DNA of 64,000 nucleotides from Paragonimus westermani (GCA_008508345.1 QNGE01000935.1:26704-90703); one strand, 5' to 3'; counted from the stretch's first letter, positions 1 to 13,159 are shown. Program-made: numbers and translations. Notes: generated from the sequence alone by a model not told the origin.

Positions 1-16
1 TTTTGGTAAGCGTTCT

Positions 17-296
17 TCACATCCTCATCGCTCGAATGCCAGTTAAACACCTTGCATTACGAGCGTAAGTCCTCTGGGCAAATGACAAAAACGAAACGGG
101 CACGCACAACGGCATGGTCCGAGTCCAGGTGGTTGCTCCGAAAGGCGCGACAGTCCTTAACAGAGTGGCGCCACCTGTACCTAACTGCCATATGATCCAG
201 CTGCGTCCACGGCTGAGAAGCACACGGAGGTCTCCAAGTAACACAGTGCTTCTTCCTGTGTTGGAATGCAGTGCTCGAAATGTACAAACCGTTCAA
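17..296 (-). pseudogene. RTE-like LINE endonuclease fragment
   Basis: The minus-strand translation resembles the C-terminal half of the apurinic-type endonuclease of RTE-clade non-LTR retrotransposons, the enzyme that nicks target DNA before reverse transcription. Visible marks are a Q-L-D-H segment and a D-S-D-H-A-V motif near the C terminus; the D-x-D/S-D-H block is a catalytic signature of this fold. The endonuclease frame closes at 57, but a second frame carries plausible continuation to the window edge, so at least one frameshift is likely. Upstream (above 296) the frame is closed by a stop. The reverse transcriptase half would lie to the left, outside the window. It reads as a decayed copy. 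The family call rests on eye comparison only. Confidence 0.55.
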
Positions 297-299
297 TCG

Positions 300-1765
300 T
301 GCACTAGCAACAGACGGCTAAAATTTGCTACGTCACTCCATGTACACAGGTGTAGTCTTAAAGATTTCGTTTATAGGATTGAAGTCTGATAAGTGACCGA
401 AACCAATGAATCCCTCAGGGTCTCTATAGTTAGACAAAGGGGAAAAGCTGGCCCATTGTCACACCTGCAGTTTTCAATAGCTCAGGTTAAATCGTTTATA
501 TTTGGTCGTAGCTTCACGAAACATTCCCTGGAAACTACACTGAACAGTCATCTTCGTAGTTGAGTAGGGTCTTTCGGTAGCGGTAAAGGGTAGCAGTTCA
601 GACTAATGAAGTTTGAGGTGAAACTTGAATGTTTGTTCACAAACCAACAGTTCTTTATTGCATCACAAAACAGATCAATTAAGGTAAGTGATCTGAGTAC
701 TTATCAAACGATTGCTGGGACGGAATCGATCCAGAAGTGGGTGATCTTCATGTTACCAGTAGACTATAACGAAGCTAAAACAATGAAAAATATGATCCGG
801 AGAAAACTTTCGTTGAACCACAAACACAGCAATGGAAGACAGACGTTCTTCAGATATCCCTCATCAAGAAAACAGTTACGTGCACACTAAAACCTCTTTT
901 CAGTAACCCTTACTACGCACGAGCACCTACGAGTAACAGCCACTTTAGCCCGGTCTATCGGAATGTCCAGTGCATTATCTTATTCTACGTCATAAGCTTC
1001 CACAATCCTAACAGCGACCGATTCTTTGGACTCTACCTCCTCGTCGTTGTGACCGAAGGTCACAGTCACATACGAACACAATTCCGAACTTCAGAGTGAA
1101 CTGATTTTTTTCAGTTTAACCTATACATAACCCATATATCAGTGGATTTCAACAACGCGAACGGTGCTCATTGGGCCCAGTAACGTCTCCGACTCTGAAC
1201 TCTCATTACGAAGAGCCTGGATGAATGTTTTTTATCCGTTTTCCAAAAAAACGTGTCAGCAGCCATTAAAACAATCATTCTGGACTCGCAAACTGACCAC
1301 ATTGCCAATCTACAGCCGATTGGGCCGGGAATGCAGAGCAAACAGATGAACACGAGACGATATTTTATGCTCGAGTCAGTGGTGGTGGTGGTAGTGAGTC
1401 CTTCCAGCTCGAATAAACAATCAGTAGGATGAATATCTGACAGCACAGAAATAAACGAAAACCCAGGTTCTGAGTACATTCGCTGACAGGTGATGAGTTG
1501 ATGAGCAAGAAAGTTTTGTTGACCAAGGACAGTGAAAGACTGTTGAATGGAGACTGTTTGTGAAAAGTTGATTAAGAATCCATATGAAACCCTCGCGAAC
1601 GTCAGAAACAAAATTGTGCGCGAAGTTGCTGTTCGAAGTAAACAGTTTTTCGTGTGACCTCATGCGGACGTATTCGAACGGATAGGAAAACAGCAAACAC
1701 CTAATAACTGTGTGAGTACTGGTGAGAAGGAAATGATTTTAGTTTATATTAACTCAGAATCACTC
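300..1765. other. Intergenic, nothing recognised
   Basis: Short open frames only, on both strands, with no recognisable domain, no convincing splice-linked exon and no RNA gene. A short GTG-rich run sits inside it at 1378-1398. Confidence 0.5.
1378..1398. repeat. Short (GTG)n microsatellite
   Basis: About five tandem GTG units with one interruption are visible. Confidence 0.7.
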
Positions 1766-1771
1766 ACAGCT

Positions 1772-1820
1772 GACTGCAGCTGCGTTCACCAATACGCTAA
1801 TAACCTCACATTAGGGACGA
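1772..1820 (-). repeat. SINE head fragment (tRNA-like A-box)
   Basis: Read on the minus strand, this begins with CCTAATGTGAGGTTA and continues with a tRNA-like stretch containing GCGTATTGGTGAACGC. The same CCTAATGTGAGGT start appears in the SINE copy at 6.65-6.77 kb, so the two probably belong to one family. No B-box follows here, so this is a fragment. Confidence 0.35.
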
Positions 1821-1920
1821 CTAGAAAACCACACGGAAAAGCTCAACGTTCGTCCATGCGTAATGCTCGGATTGCCCGGTTACCATATGAAATGGAGTTC
1901 TAGTGTCTGCCATGTCAACT

Positions 1921-2030
1921 GTTGACGAGCTCAAACAAAAACGAACAATTGCGCGGTTACCTCATGAAAGCGTGGCGGGTGTTCAAATCCCGGCTGTGGC
2001 AAGGATATGTACCACTGACGAGCTCTGGTG
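1921..2030 (+). repeat. tRNA-derived SINE fragment
   Basis: Carries a B-box-like internal RNA polymerase III promoter, GTTCAAATCC, at 1981-1990, preceded by CATGAAAGCGTGG and followed by CGGCTGTGGCAAGGATATGT. The same order of words occurs in inverted orientation at 6.65-6.77 kb and, more diverged, at 26.74-26.85 kb. This marks a dispersed tRNA-related short interspersed repeat. No poly-A tail or target duplication could be defined. Confidence 0.55.
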
Positions 2031-2044
2031 AAGAACAAAACTCG

Positions 2045-5000
2045 AATCTAACATCCACTTTCGAAAGGAGCCGACTGGAAAGTCTACAGGAATGCAGCAG
2101 CTGCGATCAATTGTGAGTGATGTTCAAGCTAAATGAAAACGAAAGTTCCCTACTACTCACCAGTAATGTGCTTCGTTTGGGAAGGCACTGACTGAACCCA
2201 CTGACTGTGGAAATGCGACAGCTGTGACAGTGTGTGTGTGCTATTACTGATTAGCAGACTACACAGCGGTTGATCACAGCGAACATCAGCGAGCTTGATG
2301 ACGGCTGTTTGACTTAGTTGGTTCTCATCAGTAGCACACACCCTCCGGAGAATCTGAAGCTAATGTTTTTATCATTCCTCTCAGCTTCGCAATTTTTAAC
2401 ATTCCATTAACCCTCATCACAACAATAACCCCCATGGGTCTACTACTAGTTCAGGTCTCGGAGAGAAACGGGTTTCATTGCATTTCCATGATCTGCCCGT
2501 CACAGTAGCAACCGTAGATAAACGGGGTTTCATAAAGCGACGCATCAAACAAGCACTTGGGTCGATTTACCAATGAGTAGGTTGATTAACTTTGTTCGTC
2601 ACCCGACGAGCTTCATGATGTTCCACTCTGGGTCTGTGCCAATTTGTGCAGATCCGCGATTAAATCATGGTAGTTACTGTCTATTGGCCAAAGCTGGTTT
2701 TGTAGGCCTTGTCTCATCCTCTCACGTAACCTAGTTCTCATAATTTGCTCTATATGACTCATATTCACTGCACACATACCCTTGCATTGAACGCGAGCAG
2801 TCACCGGTCTCAAGCCCTCATGCAAACCCTGCCTCTCGCACAAGTGGCCAGATCAACGCGCTTAAACGATTAACAAGTTTCGACCGGATGTGGCGTCATG
2901 CGATCAAAATATGGGGAAAGCATGACGGTTGGGAGCCTCAATAAAACGATAGGAAAAGCAACAATTGTGAGGTACACAAAAAGACAGCATGCGATCCGGT
3001 TCAGGCGAGCAACACCGATATACCATTATTTTGCTCGTGGATATTAAGGTCAGCATGGAAAAGCGTTCCACAACAGGTTATTATGGTTCCTAACTGCGAC
3101 CGTTTTTTTTCAGACAAACCCTTTAAAACACCATACCGAACCAGTTTCTACCCCATATGTGAACTTAAACCTTTGAAATTAGCCGGTGCTCACTTACAAG
3201 TCTGTTACGTCGATCGACTTTTGTCAGTGGTCGCTGGCCGTGGAGATGGACAGTCATGTGCGATGATTAGCGTCATTATGATTGCTATGTGGACTAAACT
3301 CAGCTGTTGCACGTGGGCCCCGACAGGTTGGAAAACGCGTTTCCGCCCCGAGGCCAAGGTTGGTGTACTCTGCACATTTTCAGAATTGTTTGGTTTGTTT
3401 AATCAATCCGCGTAACTAATGATGGAATGACATGAGATACAAATAGGAAAATAGAAGAATGCCAATATGCAGATTTGTATTTATCCAGTTCATTCACCAA
3501 AGTATTTAGCATTCCTTGTGCTATCCCTATTCTCTGTGTAAGTCAAATGAAAGGGATATACGCATTCTTTAAATTAATTCGTCATTTATCAACATAAACC
3601 CCATGGCCTAACTTCAAGACCATCGAGTTTTATGGGTAGTGGTGCTCCTTTTAAACTCAGTATAACCATTGTGAATTTATTTCAAATTAGATAACTAGCA
3701 AATGATATAGGTAGAAATAGAATAAAACGTAATTGTTAGTGATTACAAAAAAATTGCTGTCAAGAGTATGAAAAACAACCCAGCCGGAGTTTACTAAGAA
3801 CTCAGTTAATAAAGAGTGATTGTTCCAGTCATTTTAGAAGCCTCCAACTAGCTGATCAGCACGTTCTTGATAACAGAACTGAGCACAGTTGAGTTTAAGT
3901 CACATTATCTTTCTCTTAGAGCAACATATAACTCAACCGTTCCTTCAGACAAATGAATACTTGTGTGTGTGCGTTAAAGTGGTTCTCTGTAGTGTTTAGA
4001 CGCAGAAAGACAACCTGGTCAGCTAACGCAGTAGAAGCTACACATCAGGTGCATTTATGCGTGAAAATGACTGCTACAAATACAGATCGCAAAGTGCAGA
4101 TTCTGGTCAGCTTGTCTGCTGATCGCACGGTAGTGGATCATGTCGAATATTGCCTAAGTGTTGTGTGATGTAAACGTAACGCAAAAACTGAAGTCGATTT
4201 TAATTCGTGCTCAGTTCAAGCACTATGGTAGTCAGTCAAACGAACCAGCTGAGTTCAGCTGCGCGTTGTCTCACATTAAGTTACGATAGTGTCCGCGACT
4301 CCTATAGTTTGTCACGGTAACAGTGTCCATTCAGCAGGACCGGTCGCATTAGCAATCAGTTGTCCAACATATCGATCGTTCACCATAGCCATAAGGTATG
4401 ATCGGTTCATTAGTTGACGGACCAACATACAGCTTAAGCTGAACTGAAATCATGTAGTTGGAGAGATTGTCAACGAACTGAAGTGCAAAACAGAAGCTCA
4501 ATCTCATCTGGATTGCCAGTAGGATTTCAGTAGCCTGTTCACCTGCGAGCACACGCAAAATGAGTCCCACTCTAGCAACCACCCTTGAAGTTACGTGCTT
4601 GAGTTCGTACGCACTGCATACTTTCGGATCTGCGTGTATGTGCTTTCACTATGTATACGTGTCTGCCTATTACAGTGCACTGTATTGTCCTATACTACGT
4701 AACGAACTGTTTGACGGTACACATATACACATATCCGTCAAATTTGGCCATTTGGTTTCGTTGTCGTTGCAATGTGGTTTTCTCAAGATAGAATTGTCAA
4801 TCGCTACTTGAAAACAAGGATAATCCAAACTATAAACTTGTGCATAGCAGATGCAGCTTTCATTGTGATCTAAGAACGTGGATGGCACAAAGGTTGTTTA
4901 TTCAGAAGACCTATGAATGGGTTATGCTTTTCAATATGAATACAAACAAAAATACTCATCTACGTACGAAACTCGTTTCAGAACGTCACGATTGTCACAG

Positions 5001-6640
5001 GAACCCATGCTCAGTTCCTCTAAGTGCGAAGAGCTACTTCATGCCACGCTTCCTGTATTTTTCTCGCGGCTACTTCAAAGTCAAAATCCATTCTTCTGCT
5101 TCTACTGAATAGTAGTGGTGTGAGTAGTAAGGTGCGGTCGCTTGCCTTCACTACATTTCGCAAGTTTAAAAACAGTCAACATCACTGATGTGAATTGGAA
5201 GAGAACAGTGCGACAGCATTGACGCCAACTTGGCATTTTGAAACCTTCCCTCCTGCGGAGGTGCACGCTTGGAAACTGTCATTTGTCTTTGCCTTAAACA
5301 TGGTGATCGGATTTGCATGCATTCATGGGCTCAGAGTCTTTGTCCTTTCAGTCCGCCTAGCTTACTGGATTCCTTTCTGGTTTCCTTTCATTTGGACTAG
5401 CTGACCTTCGAACAACACAAAGGTGCACATGGCGTCACCCTGAATCAGTTGTGCGTCATGTACTGTTGACAATGTGAGGTGAGTGAGTTTGAATACAAGC
5501 GATCTTCATATCGAGAAAGAAGAGTTCAACTGTGTATTGCGCGCCATCTGACCTTGGGACAGGCCGGACAGTCATCTCAAACATATGCATCTTCTGGACA
5601 GTCATTACACATATAAATATAGTTAGACGGTATTTCCTATTCTCTTCAGTTCTTTGATATGTTGAAAGTGCTTTGAAAGCGCAACGTATTGTCTTGGAGC
5701 TGTAATCGGAAATTTAGCTTTAGAGTAAATGATGAATTTTTGGGAATAGCTAACCAACGTAAGTACATTGAAGGCCGTAAGTTGAATGGCGGGAATGACA
5801 GCAGGCAAATACAATAGTGCGTTTATAACATAAAGATAATCTTCCCCAGTCTACGGTAACTTTGGATCTAACAGTAACTTTCATTTCAGGTTCACGGCAG
5901 CACTGTGAGACTGCAAAAAGCACAGTTTCAACTTGCGATTGCAGATCGTGGCGGTTAAAGGTGAAAGATATTGTACGTTGCGAAATCTCTGTTCGACTAC
6001 TTTTGCAAATAGGCAGCTGGGTGGTAGATATTCGATCGTAAATTTCAAAGGAATTCAATTACGCAGCCCTCAACTGTACGAAGAATCGGAACGTTAGGTT
6101 ATACGACAAAAATGCTACTTCGTTGTCTACCACGCTTTGTAATCTCTACCAAGCACTGAACTCACCGGAATAGTAAGCGAGTTGATCAGTCGGTTGTTTG
6201 ACAAACAGAAATGAAATTAGTCACCAGCATGTTAGGAATTGAAAGTCTTGTTCATCTCCCACAGTTGGAGACTCATGATCACTGCGTGGGGAAGCAAAAG
6301 GAGAAGACGGTGAGTTAGATACTGAAACACGAGGGCTGTCTTTTGGTAGAGTTTGCACAGAAGCAAACAAAAAAGCATTTTAAGCTGTAATGTTATGCAC
6401 AAGCTAACTTTATCCTATCTACAGTTTAGTCGTTTGTCTGCAAGCTTTGACTGAATTTAGCTTCAGTCGATTCATAGATTCGGTTCCGGTGGCTCCCACT
6501 ATTTTTACCTCGAAACTGAGGACTTCTGTTCATCTCAGCGTTAGTGATCGGTATAGGGGATTTGCGTTTGCATACAGATTGAACATAACTCACAATCGAT
6601 CGCAGTAGGCCTCTTCCGAAAAGAGGCACTAGATCCGAGT
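2045..6640. other. Intergenic, nothing recognised
   Basis: Open frames of up to about 110 codons occur but none resembles a known protein or shows a consistent exon structure. No RNA gene or long repeat was seen. Confidence 0.5.
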
Positions 6641-6649
6641 TTCGCTCTC

Positions 6650-6765
6650 AATAGAGCTAGTCCGTGGCACATATCCTTGCCACAGCCGGGATTTGAACTC
6701 CGGCCACGCTTTCATGGGGCAACCGTGTTGACTGCTGCATCACTGACCTCACATTAGGAAAGACC
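6650..6765 (-). repeat. tRNA-derived SINE copy
   Basis: Best-preserved member of the SINE family in the window. On the minus strand it runs from CCTAATGTGAGGTCAGTG through CATGAAAGCGTGGCCGGAG into the B-box GTTCAAATCCC (complement of about 6688-6699) and CGGCTGTGGCAAGGATATG. The pieces match the fragments near 1.8 and 1.95 kb. The region upstream of the B-box has the layout of a tRNA D-arm and anticodon arm, as expected for a tRNA-derived SINE head. Confidence 0.6.
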
Positions 6766-6769
6766 GAGT

Positions 6770-8445
6770 TACCATACGTGAACACAGCCACTTCCGCTTG
6801 AGTATTGACCAAATTGCCCGATCGCCACAAGCGGGTCTGGTGCGGCTGTGCTTGCGTGTGTCATCCATGGCTGATTTTGCAGTACCAAAACATGTTCACG
6901 GTGTCACTTGACTGCACCCATGTTGTAGGGCGCATGATGATTGAAGACGTTCATTGGTTCGTGCCCTTTGCCCCCTGTAAGCTGGACTCTATACCCCCAT
7001 TGGACCACATGACGGCCTTGACAACTCAACTGTTCTTCCGCACATCGCCCTACCGCAGCAGCCAATGCGTGGAGTCGCAATCAAAACGGCTGCAAAACAA
7101 CTCCACTAGACCACTCATAGATCATTTCCGTAGCGTGTAAATACAATGCAGAAAATCTGCTGTCCTAAAATGAAAGGATATTACACGAAAAGTAAATTCT
7201 TACGCATAAAACAGAAACCAGTATGGAAAAAGGTATAAACCAGAAACGTGCGTACACCCCTGTGCCAGCTAACCCGATAGTAGTTACAGCAGTACATTGT
7301 GTCCGTGGTTCAACATGCCTGAATATTTGAATTTTTCTCTTCTCCGTGTACGAATGGCCGAGATGGACAATGGAATGGGGTCGGTGTGTGCATTTGTTCA
7401 CTCAGCTCAACTGGGAGGCCTGCTCGCTGGGTAACCCCTTTAGTTTGGACTGTAGATTTGGTACCCAGGTCCACACTGCTCAGACAGCATGCAGGTTAAT
7501 TAAAAAATGGACACCCATTCTCGTTCGGAATAGTAGTGCAGAGGTAAGACTCACTGTCTTGATTCGAGTACTTTGTCGTAGGCTGAGGGACAACCTTAAT
7601 GAGTAAGAGCGCAACAACCTGAACATGACCACTTGTAGTTGCTAGGCCTAACAACCACCGGAAAGTGTTGAAGTGTGTTTTGTGTCATGTGAAAAAGAAG
7701 ACACACCAACTGATTGCTACCCTTAACGTTGTCAAAGTTCTAAGCATGTGAACGTTCCCCAAGCGTGACAGTAGACATCGCCTTGTCAATGAAAAGTGTG
7801 GTACTCGCCTTCCACAAAGAAAAATCTTACCACAGAACGGTTCTATCAAGGTGTCCTGCATAGAAATGACAATGTTATCATCACGATTTTGTGACAGTGA
7901 GGAAAAACGCCCTCATCAACCCAGCAGAAAATCGGCACTTCTGATATACATACCGGAGGTTCCTTTTGAGAATCACACTATGCCAAATCTTAACAATGGT
8001 TGGTTTGCTCCATTTGTTTGTTTTCACCTCGGTATTTTTTATTCATATTGATTTTCTTGTGTCCCCATATGCCTAAAGGCGTCATCTGCCTTAAGGCATG
8101 GCTTTTACTCTGTGGATCCTTGTTTCGATCATCAGGATTAGCCACAAATTGTGTCATCCGACCTAGTGGCCAAAGACCTAATTCCGTGTTGGTTCAACTG
8201 GTAAACAGTATACAGACGATCGAGATACTTCCTTGTCTTGAAAGGAATTATGAAGGTAGCATATCTCAACCACAAGAAAGAATCACATTCGAAGTTTGGT
8301 ATAATTAACACACGGGTGCTGAGAGAGACCAATTGGGAAACGATATAAACGATCAGTTAACATTTGTACACTTACAAAGCTGTTTATCGGGCTGTAAAAG
8401 ATCGAATATATATTGGCGGTTTCCATGGGCTTGTGATAAAATCTA
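6770..8445. other. Intergenic, nothing recognised
   Basis: A 111-codon frame at 6805-7140 (plus) and several shorter ones are present, none with recognisable motifs. Confidence 0.45.
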
Positions 8446-8450
8446 AACAG

Positions 8451-8633
8451 GTATCACTCGAAATGGTTCAATACGAGGCCGTCCAATCACTTGAATGCTT
8501 CAAGCCTTTGTTAATGACTGCACCTAACATTGACTGGTGTCAAGCAGAAGTTACGAGACTTTCAAGTAAACAACGACGGGAATACTTGGCACGTGGTCTA
8601 GTTAACTTTGTGCCTCGTACAAATTTACAATAA
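8451..8633 (+). CDS. Candidate terminal coding exon, unidentified
   Basis: After a possible splice acceptor (CTAAACAG, ending at 8450) the frame stays open for 60 codons and stops at TAA 8631-8633. The stop overlaps a canonical polyadenylation signal, AATAAA, at 8629-8634. The predicted tail is rich in charged and hydrophobic residues (for example SSKQRREYLARGLVNF near the C terminus) and looks protein-like rather than random. The frame is also open upstream of the acceptor to 8364, so the exon boundary is uncertain. I do not recognise the protein and found no partner exon upstream. Confidence 0.25.
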   Translation, partial: VSLEMVQYEAVQSLECFKPLLMTAPNIDWCQAEVTRLSSKQRREYLARGLVNFVPRTNLQ

Positions 8634-8639
8634 AGATTA

Positions 8640-10150
8640 CCTGTTCCAAAGACCTATCTGTGGACTGTAAACATGAATGTACGTCTTGTTGTCTTATATC
8701 CCTTTCATGTTTTGAATCCCTATTCTCGTCGATAATCCGAAAGCTGTAATTGCAAGTAACCAGTGTTATTCCGAGCAGGTTTAAAATTTTGCGTGTTCAC
8801 TTAGTAAGGTTGCTTATGGTTGAGGTTTTGTTATTCACTAGGTCGGTATGCATCCTAGCGAACATACCTGATATTCCCCGTGAGTACTGTCTGAATGGTA
8901 AAGCACCATAGTTCAAATGCCACTGTCGTACAGGGACCAATCGTAGGCTTTATTAAGAAGAGGAGTAAGGTGATAGAAGTAAAGTTGGAAATATAATCTG
9001 AAGCTGTATTATGTGAGTTTGTATCGTACATTCGGAAACTAGGCCCAACGATCTGATGATTGCTTGCCTACCTCACGTAAGTGCGCATGCGTGAATCAGA
9101 GAACGTGTGGTTATAAGATTTCAAACTGACTTTCAAATCGTTGCCCTAGCCTTCATGGTTCCTGTGAGTGGACGATCAGTTGTTCGTACTTCTGACATCG
9201 TTTACGTACGTGCATTAAGTGGGATACCTATTTATGGTGTTTTCACACATCTCATCAAGGTTACACACGTGAGCAAACATACGCGGAAGCACGGCCCATT
9301 TCCCACCAGATCTGCATTACTGCTCGTACAGCACGCATAGGACGACAGTAACGACCGCCGTTAAGCAGGCATCGTGCGTGCATAGGTAAGGGGATAGTTT
9401 GGCCAACTGGTGTACTGGGAACATGGCGAGACAGTGTTTACACGGCTGAAATGTCATGACACAGGCGAATGAGTTAGCTTGTGCGGAGCAGCCACAGTTT
9501 CGAAAAGGTTTCACTGACGCTGTTTTCATACTCCGCAACCGCTGTCTCGCAACGGCAGATGGAGTAATCATGAGTGTTTCGCTGCGACAAGAAAAGGATT
9601 CGTTGTTGGTTAAAGCTTTGCTTTAGATCCATTGCAAACGACCATAGTACGATAACAGCAGTCAGTGCACCACAAAGGTAAGCCTGGGGACGAAACGCTG
9701 ATGTCCCAAATTATCAACAGGCAGGGCTTTCGAAGATTTCAGGTCAGGCATGTGAATGCTAACAACCACGGATGTTTTATACTAACCAATGCTTTTCGTG
9801 TTTTTCGCGTGTTTTGTTGTCATCGGTGTTCTGAAAGCGCTATTTGGTGGTGTGGTGATGACCCATTTTAAACCTTACTATTGGGCTGACCAACTTCGGG
9901 AGTATAAGTGATTGTAATATACAAAACTGTGCGAAGTTGGTTATTTGTGCTAGCACTGTTAAAAACTGCGTTCCCTTTTAAACATGTTTTACAACTGAAG
10001 TTCAATTTGAACACCCCTAAATCAACTGCTTTTAGACGCATCTCCAGATTCAATGTTGTGAGGGTATCTGACTGTACCCGTACAATTAATGCAACTTCCT
10101 GAGTGCTTCCGCACGCAACAGGATGGCATGCCATCGAAATAATCTTTGTG
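8640..10150. other. Intergenic, nothing recognised
   Basis: Only short unremarkable frames. A weak tRNA-like stretch around 8880-8930 (AGTTCAAATGCC) could be another SINE relic, but it is too diverged to call. Confidence 0.45.
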
Positions 10151-10157
10151 AAAAAAA

Positions 10158-10388
10158 TTGTTTGAATCCTATGTTTGGACTGTTAGAAGACGACATCATC
10201 AAAATAACCTAATCAGGTCATCGGTAACGGCTGATGAAATGGTTCAGCAACCAAATATTAGCGTGCAAAGTTTCCCAGTTCAACCAACCAGGATGGGACG
10301 TGAGTACCGTGCTAACCCGATGAACCAATCAGAGTACAACGGTTATGCAAATGACCATAATGGGCCACGTAGTCACGAAGTGGCCTAA
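10158..10388 (+). CDS. Candidate C-terminal exon, unidentified
   Basis: A 76-codon frame with protein-like composition, rich in Gln, Asn and Arg, ending EVA-stop. A possible acceptor, GACTGTTAG, lies at about 10186, inside the frame. No polyadenylation signal follows closely and no similarity is recognised. It could equally be a chance frame. Confidence 0.18.
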   Translation: MFESYVWTVRRRHHQNNLIRSSVTADEMVQQPNISVQSFPVQPTRMGREYRANPMNQSEYNGYANDHNGPRSHEVA

Positions 10389-10394
10389 ACCACT

Positions 10395-12500
10395 GGGCAT
10401 TGGTTCAACGTGTTGTTGGCTACATTTGGCGACTAACTCATGATATATATTTACACGCATTTCATTAATTTGTCGAATTGAAAATAGGCATTACAGCGTG
10501 TTTTCTACGCAGTCGTGTTCTTCCTGACTCCGCGCTAGCAGAGTGGTTGAAGCTGTACAGCAAGGGTCCGAGTATAGTATCTAAGCCAGGATAGAACGGT
10601 TTAACAAGAGAAAGGCGCGTTACATCATAGACAACAGTGGCTGTGCAATGCACTGAAGTTAAAGCGTATAAATTTTAACTCCGATATAATTTTAGATAAA
10701 TATCCAACCATAATTTGGAGGACTTGCAGGAACAAATGTTTAACGGTTTCCGAATAAAGCAATCGAGTATGTGCGACTTGGTTTTATTCTGTGTTTAGCG
10801 CCCTCGGTATCGGGATGGTGGGGTGAGCATCGACTAACGGTAAATCGTAAAAAACGGTGTGATTCTGTGCCTTGTGCCAATCGCTTAATGCAACCCGGAT
10901 ACTCGTCACTCAGGCGAAATGACACCTACAACCGCCCACCGGGTCGGTGACTCACGCAACACGACATGGCCACGGCTCAGCATGGGTGGGCCTGAGTTCC
11001 GGCGTTTCACATGACCGGTTGGCTGGCCTCCCTCTCAGCAGTGAACTCCCGTGCTGACTTTCAGATAACAGAAAGGCACACCACTGCACCCGTGACAATG
11101 AAAACGAAATAACTGTTCAGAGTGAGACCAATGAGTTGCGCAGATGCAAGCTGTTATGCTCCAACGCATACATGCCGTCTACGTGAGTGACCTTTTCTGA
11201 ACAATTCAAGACTGATAATGGATCGTCAAACTAGGTCTACATGACGAACGTTAGACTTTCATAAACATTACACAACGTAAGTTTCAATTATTTTTAGGCT
11301 ATTTGTTGTATTTGATACTTTGTCTCAAGGATGATCAGATTCTGTGACATGTTGAAAGACTCCGTTTTGGGGGTCGGAAAATTTGGACGTACTTAAAGGG
11401 CATAACAAGAACAAATGTTTCAGTGTTCGAAGAAAAGAGAAAGCACGTCGTGTTCTAGTCTGACCAACTGAATTGAAACAAGGATACAGTTTTTGATATT
11501 TGTACATGTTAAAGCGTAATATATACATGGTTTTCTTCGATAAAATTATCTGCTGTTGTGATAGATTCGTCGAACTTTGGAGAGTTGCGAATATAATTCG
11601 CATAATTCCACTAGTAATTGGCATCGCATTTTGGAGCAGTGGCCCTTAACCAGGTTATCTGTCATAGAAACCAACCAGAGAAAACAAACGGACGGCAAAA
11701 GTGGGCCAACACCCAGTGGATTGCTTTGAAATTCGCATGGGTGAAAAGTGGACAAAACTGTTTTACACCTTTAATAGCAATTGACAGCCCAAAAGAACTG
11801 TTTCACATAGTTGACTGTCAATAACAATCGATCAAACCTTCAATAAAAAGTGGTCCTCCGATGAGCATTCTCGTTAAATTAGAAGCTATCATTTGTGTAA
11901 ATACTTTATCCGTTGTAGATTCGCTGATCCGAAGAGTAACACTGGTGAAAGGAATACCATAAATTTAGTAAATAAGTCCTCTTCAGTGTTATTAGCTTGT
12001 TTGTTTTTGTGCCCAACTTGTTTCTGTCCTCCTCCTCACTGGCTGGGAGTAATTTACCCTCGATCTTGTAACAGAAACACCAGAGTCTTTCTAAGCGGTC
12101 TGTCCTCCAATATCAGTTTTTACGTCTGAATGGCTTAAACAAGCAATACCCGAGTAACTAGCCCAGAGCATGCCCACAAATTCGCTGGTCCCTCATAAGC
12201 AAGTCGTCATAAACCCGTTCCCTGAATTGTGAGCATCACGCATTAGCGACCAGTCTGTTCTACATCCTAGTTTTATTAATGCGAGTTTGTTGTCCAATGC
12301 ACGTACCGTTCGCACACCACGACCCGATTGTCTAGGTAGCTAATAATGTAAGGTTAACCGCGCCTACTTTAAAATGAAGCAAGTAGTGTCAGCAGTTAAT
12401 GACAAAATTGAGGGCAATTTGCAAAGCTAATGCAATGGTTCAGGAAGATGTGACTTATTACAAGCCTGCCGATCAATTCCAGTTTTAAAGCAGATGGGGA
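10395..12500. other. Intergenic, nothing recognised
   Basis: Small frames on both strands without motifs; no repeat or RNA gene seen. Confidence 0.45.
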
Positions 12501-12503
12501 TTT

Positions 12504-13156
12504 TCACAAACCCCACATTCTATTTAGGCAAGACATGGTAAGTAGCTGCAACTCTCCCAGGAGCAATGCGAATTGATACCTCTTAGTGAAAGCGTACCTA
12601 TTCCTCAGCAATAAATGTAATGAGGCAGACAGAATGAATAGCACGAACAGCGGGATACCAACAACCACTAGCACTCGTCTATCCTTCAGCACCGATTAAC
12701 TGATCAAATATGAATTTGTGTTACACGGACAGTAGTTCGTACAGTAACCATACATTATAGTACGCCTGAACTGCAGCGAAACAAAACCGTACACCTCCAT
12801 AGGCTATTCATGGTAAACGGCTACGCCGGCTAGTTCATAAAAATAATCAGCTGTAGGCGGAGGAGTGTAAAGTTAAACAGCACAGAAGGCAAAATTGTCA
12901 CTTTCATGTATGTGAATAGACCCTCGAAGGTAAATGACCATAGTATGAGGAAGTTTGGGACTAGAATCATCCACGGACCAACAGACGGCCTGCACAGTAT
13001 GCTTTTGAAAGTTAATTTTCGAGTCAGGATACTTTCAAGAAAGTGGAGACAGATTTGAACCAAAACGCTCACGGCAGTGTCATTCCAAAGGGAAAAAATC
13101 TCGGTGGGTGACAGTTCTTTTGTCCCCATAAACCAACGGCTCTGGTCTCCAAACAA
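12504..13156 (-). other. Two hydrophobic frames, possible membrane-protein exons
   Basis: Two minus-strand frames lie close together. The first (13156-12830, 108 codons) contains two or three strongly hydrophobic stretches, for example PWMILVPNFLILWSF. The second (12692-12504) starts at a GTG and carries one long segment, VGIPLFVLFILSASLHLLL. The arrangement would suit exons of a multi-pass membrane protein. However, I could not find a splice pair joining them in frame, and the segment between them has stops. Hydrophobic frames also arise by chance in AT-rich DNA. Confidence 0.15.
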
Positions 13157-13159
13157 TTC

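Noticed and set aside
6605..6626. 7-bp hairpin (GCCTCTT/AAGAGGC) as a transcription terminator
   Set aside because: Rho-independent terminators do not apply to a eukaryotic genome, there is no T tract, and a single short hairpin is expected by chance in 64 kb.
6688..6701. tRNA gene suggested by the GTTCAAATCC motif (also at 1981, 26771, 51701 and 57941)
   Set aside because: No acceptor stem pairs with the 5' side at any of these sites and the sequence continues into a shared repeat tail, so they are SINE or SINE-like fragments.
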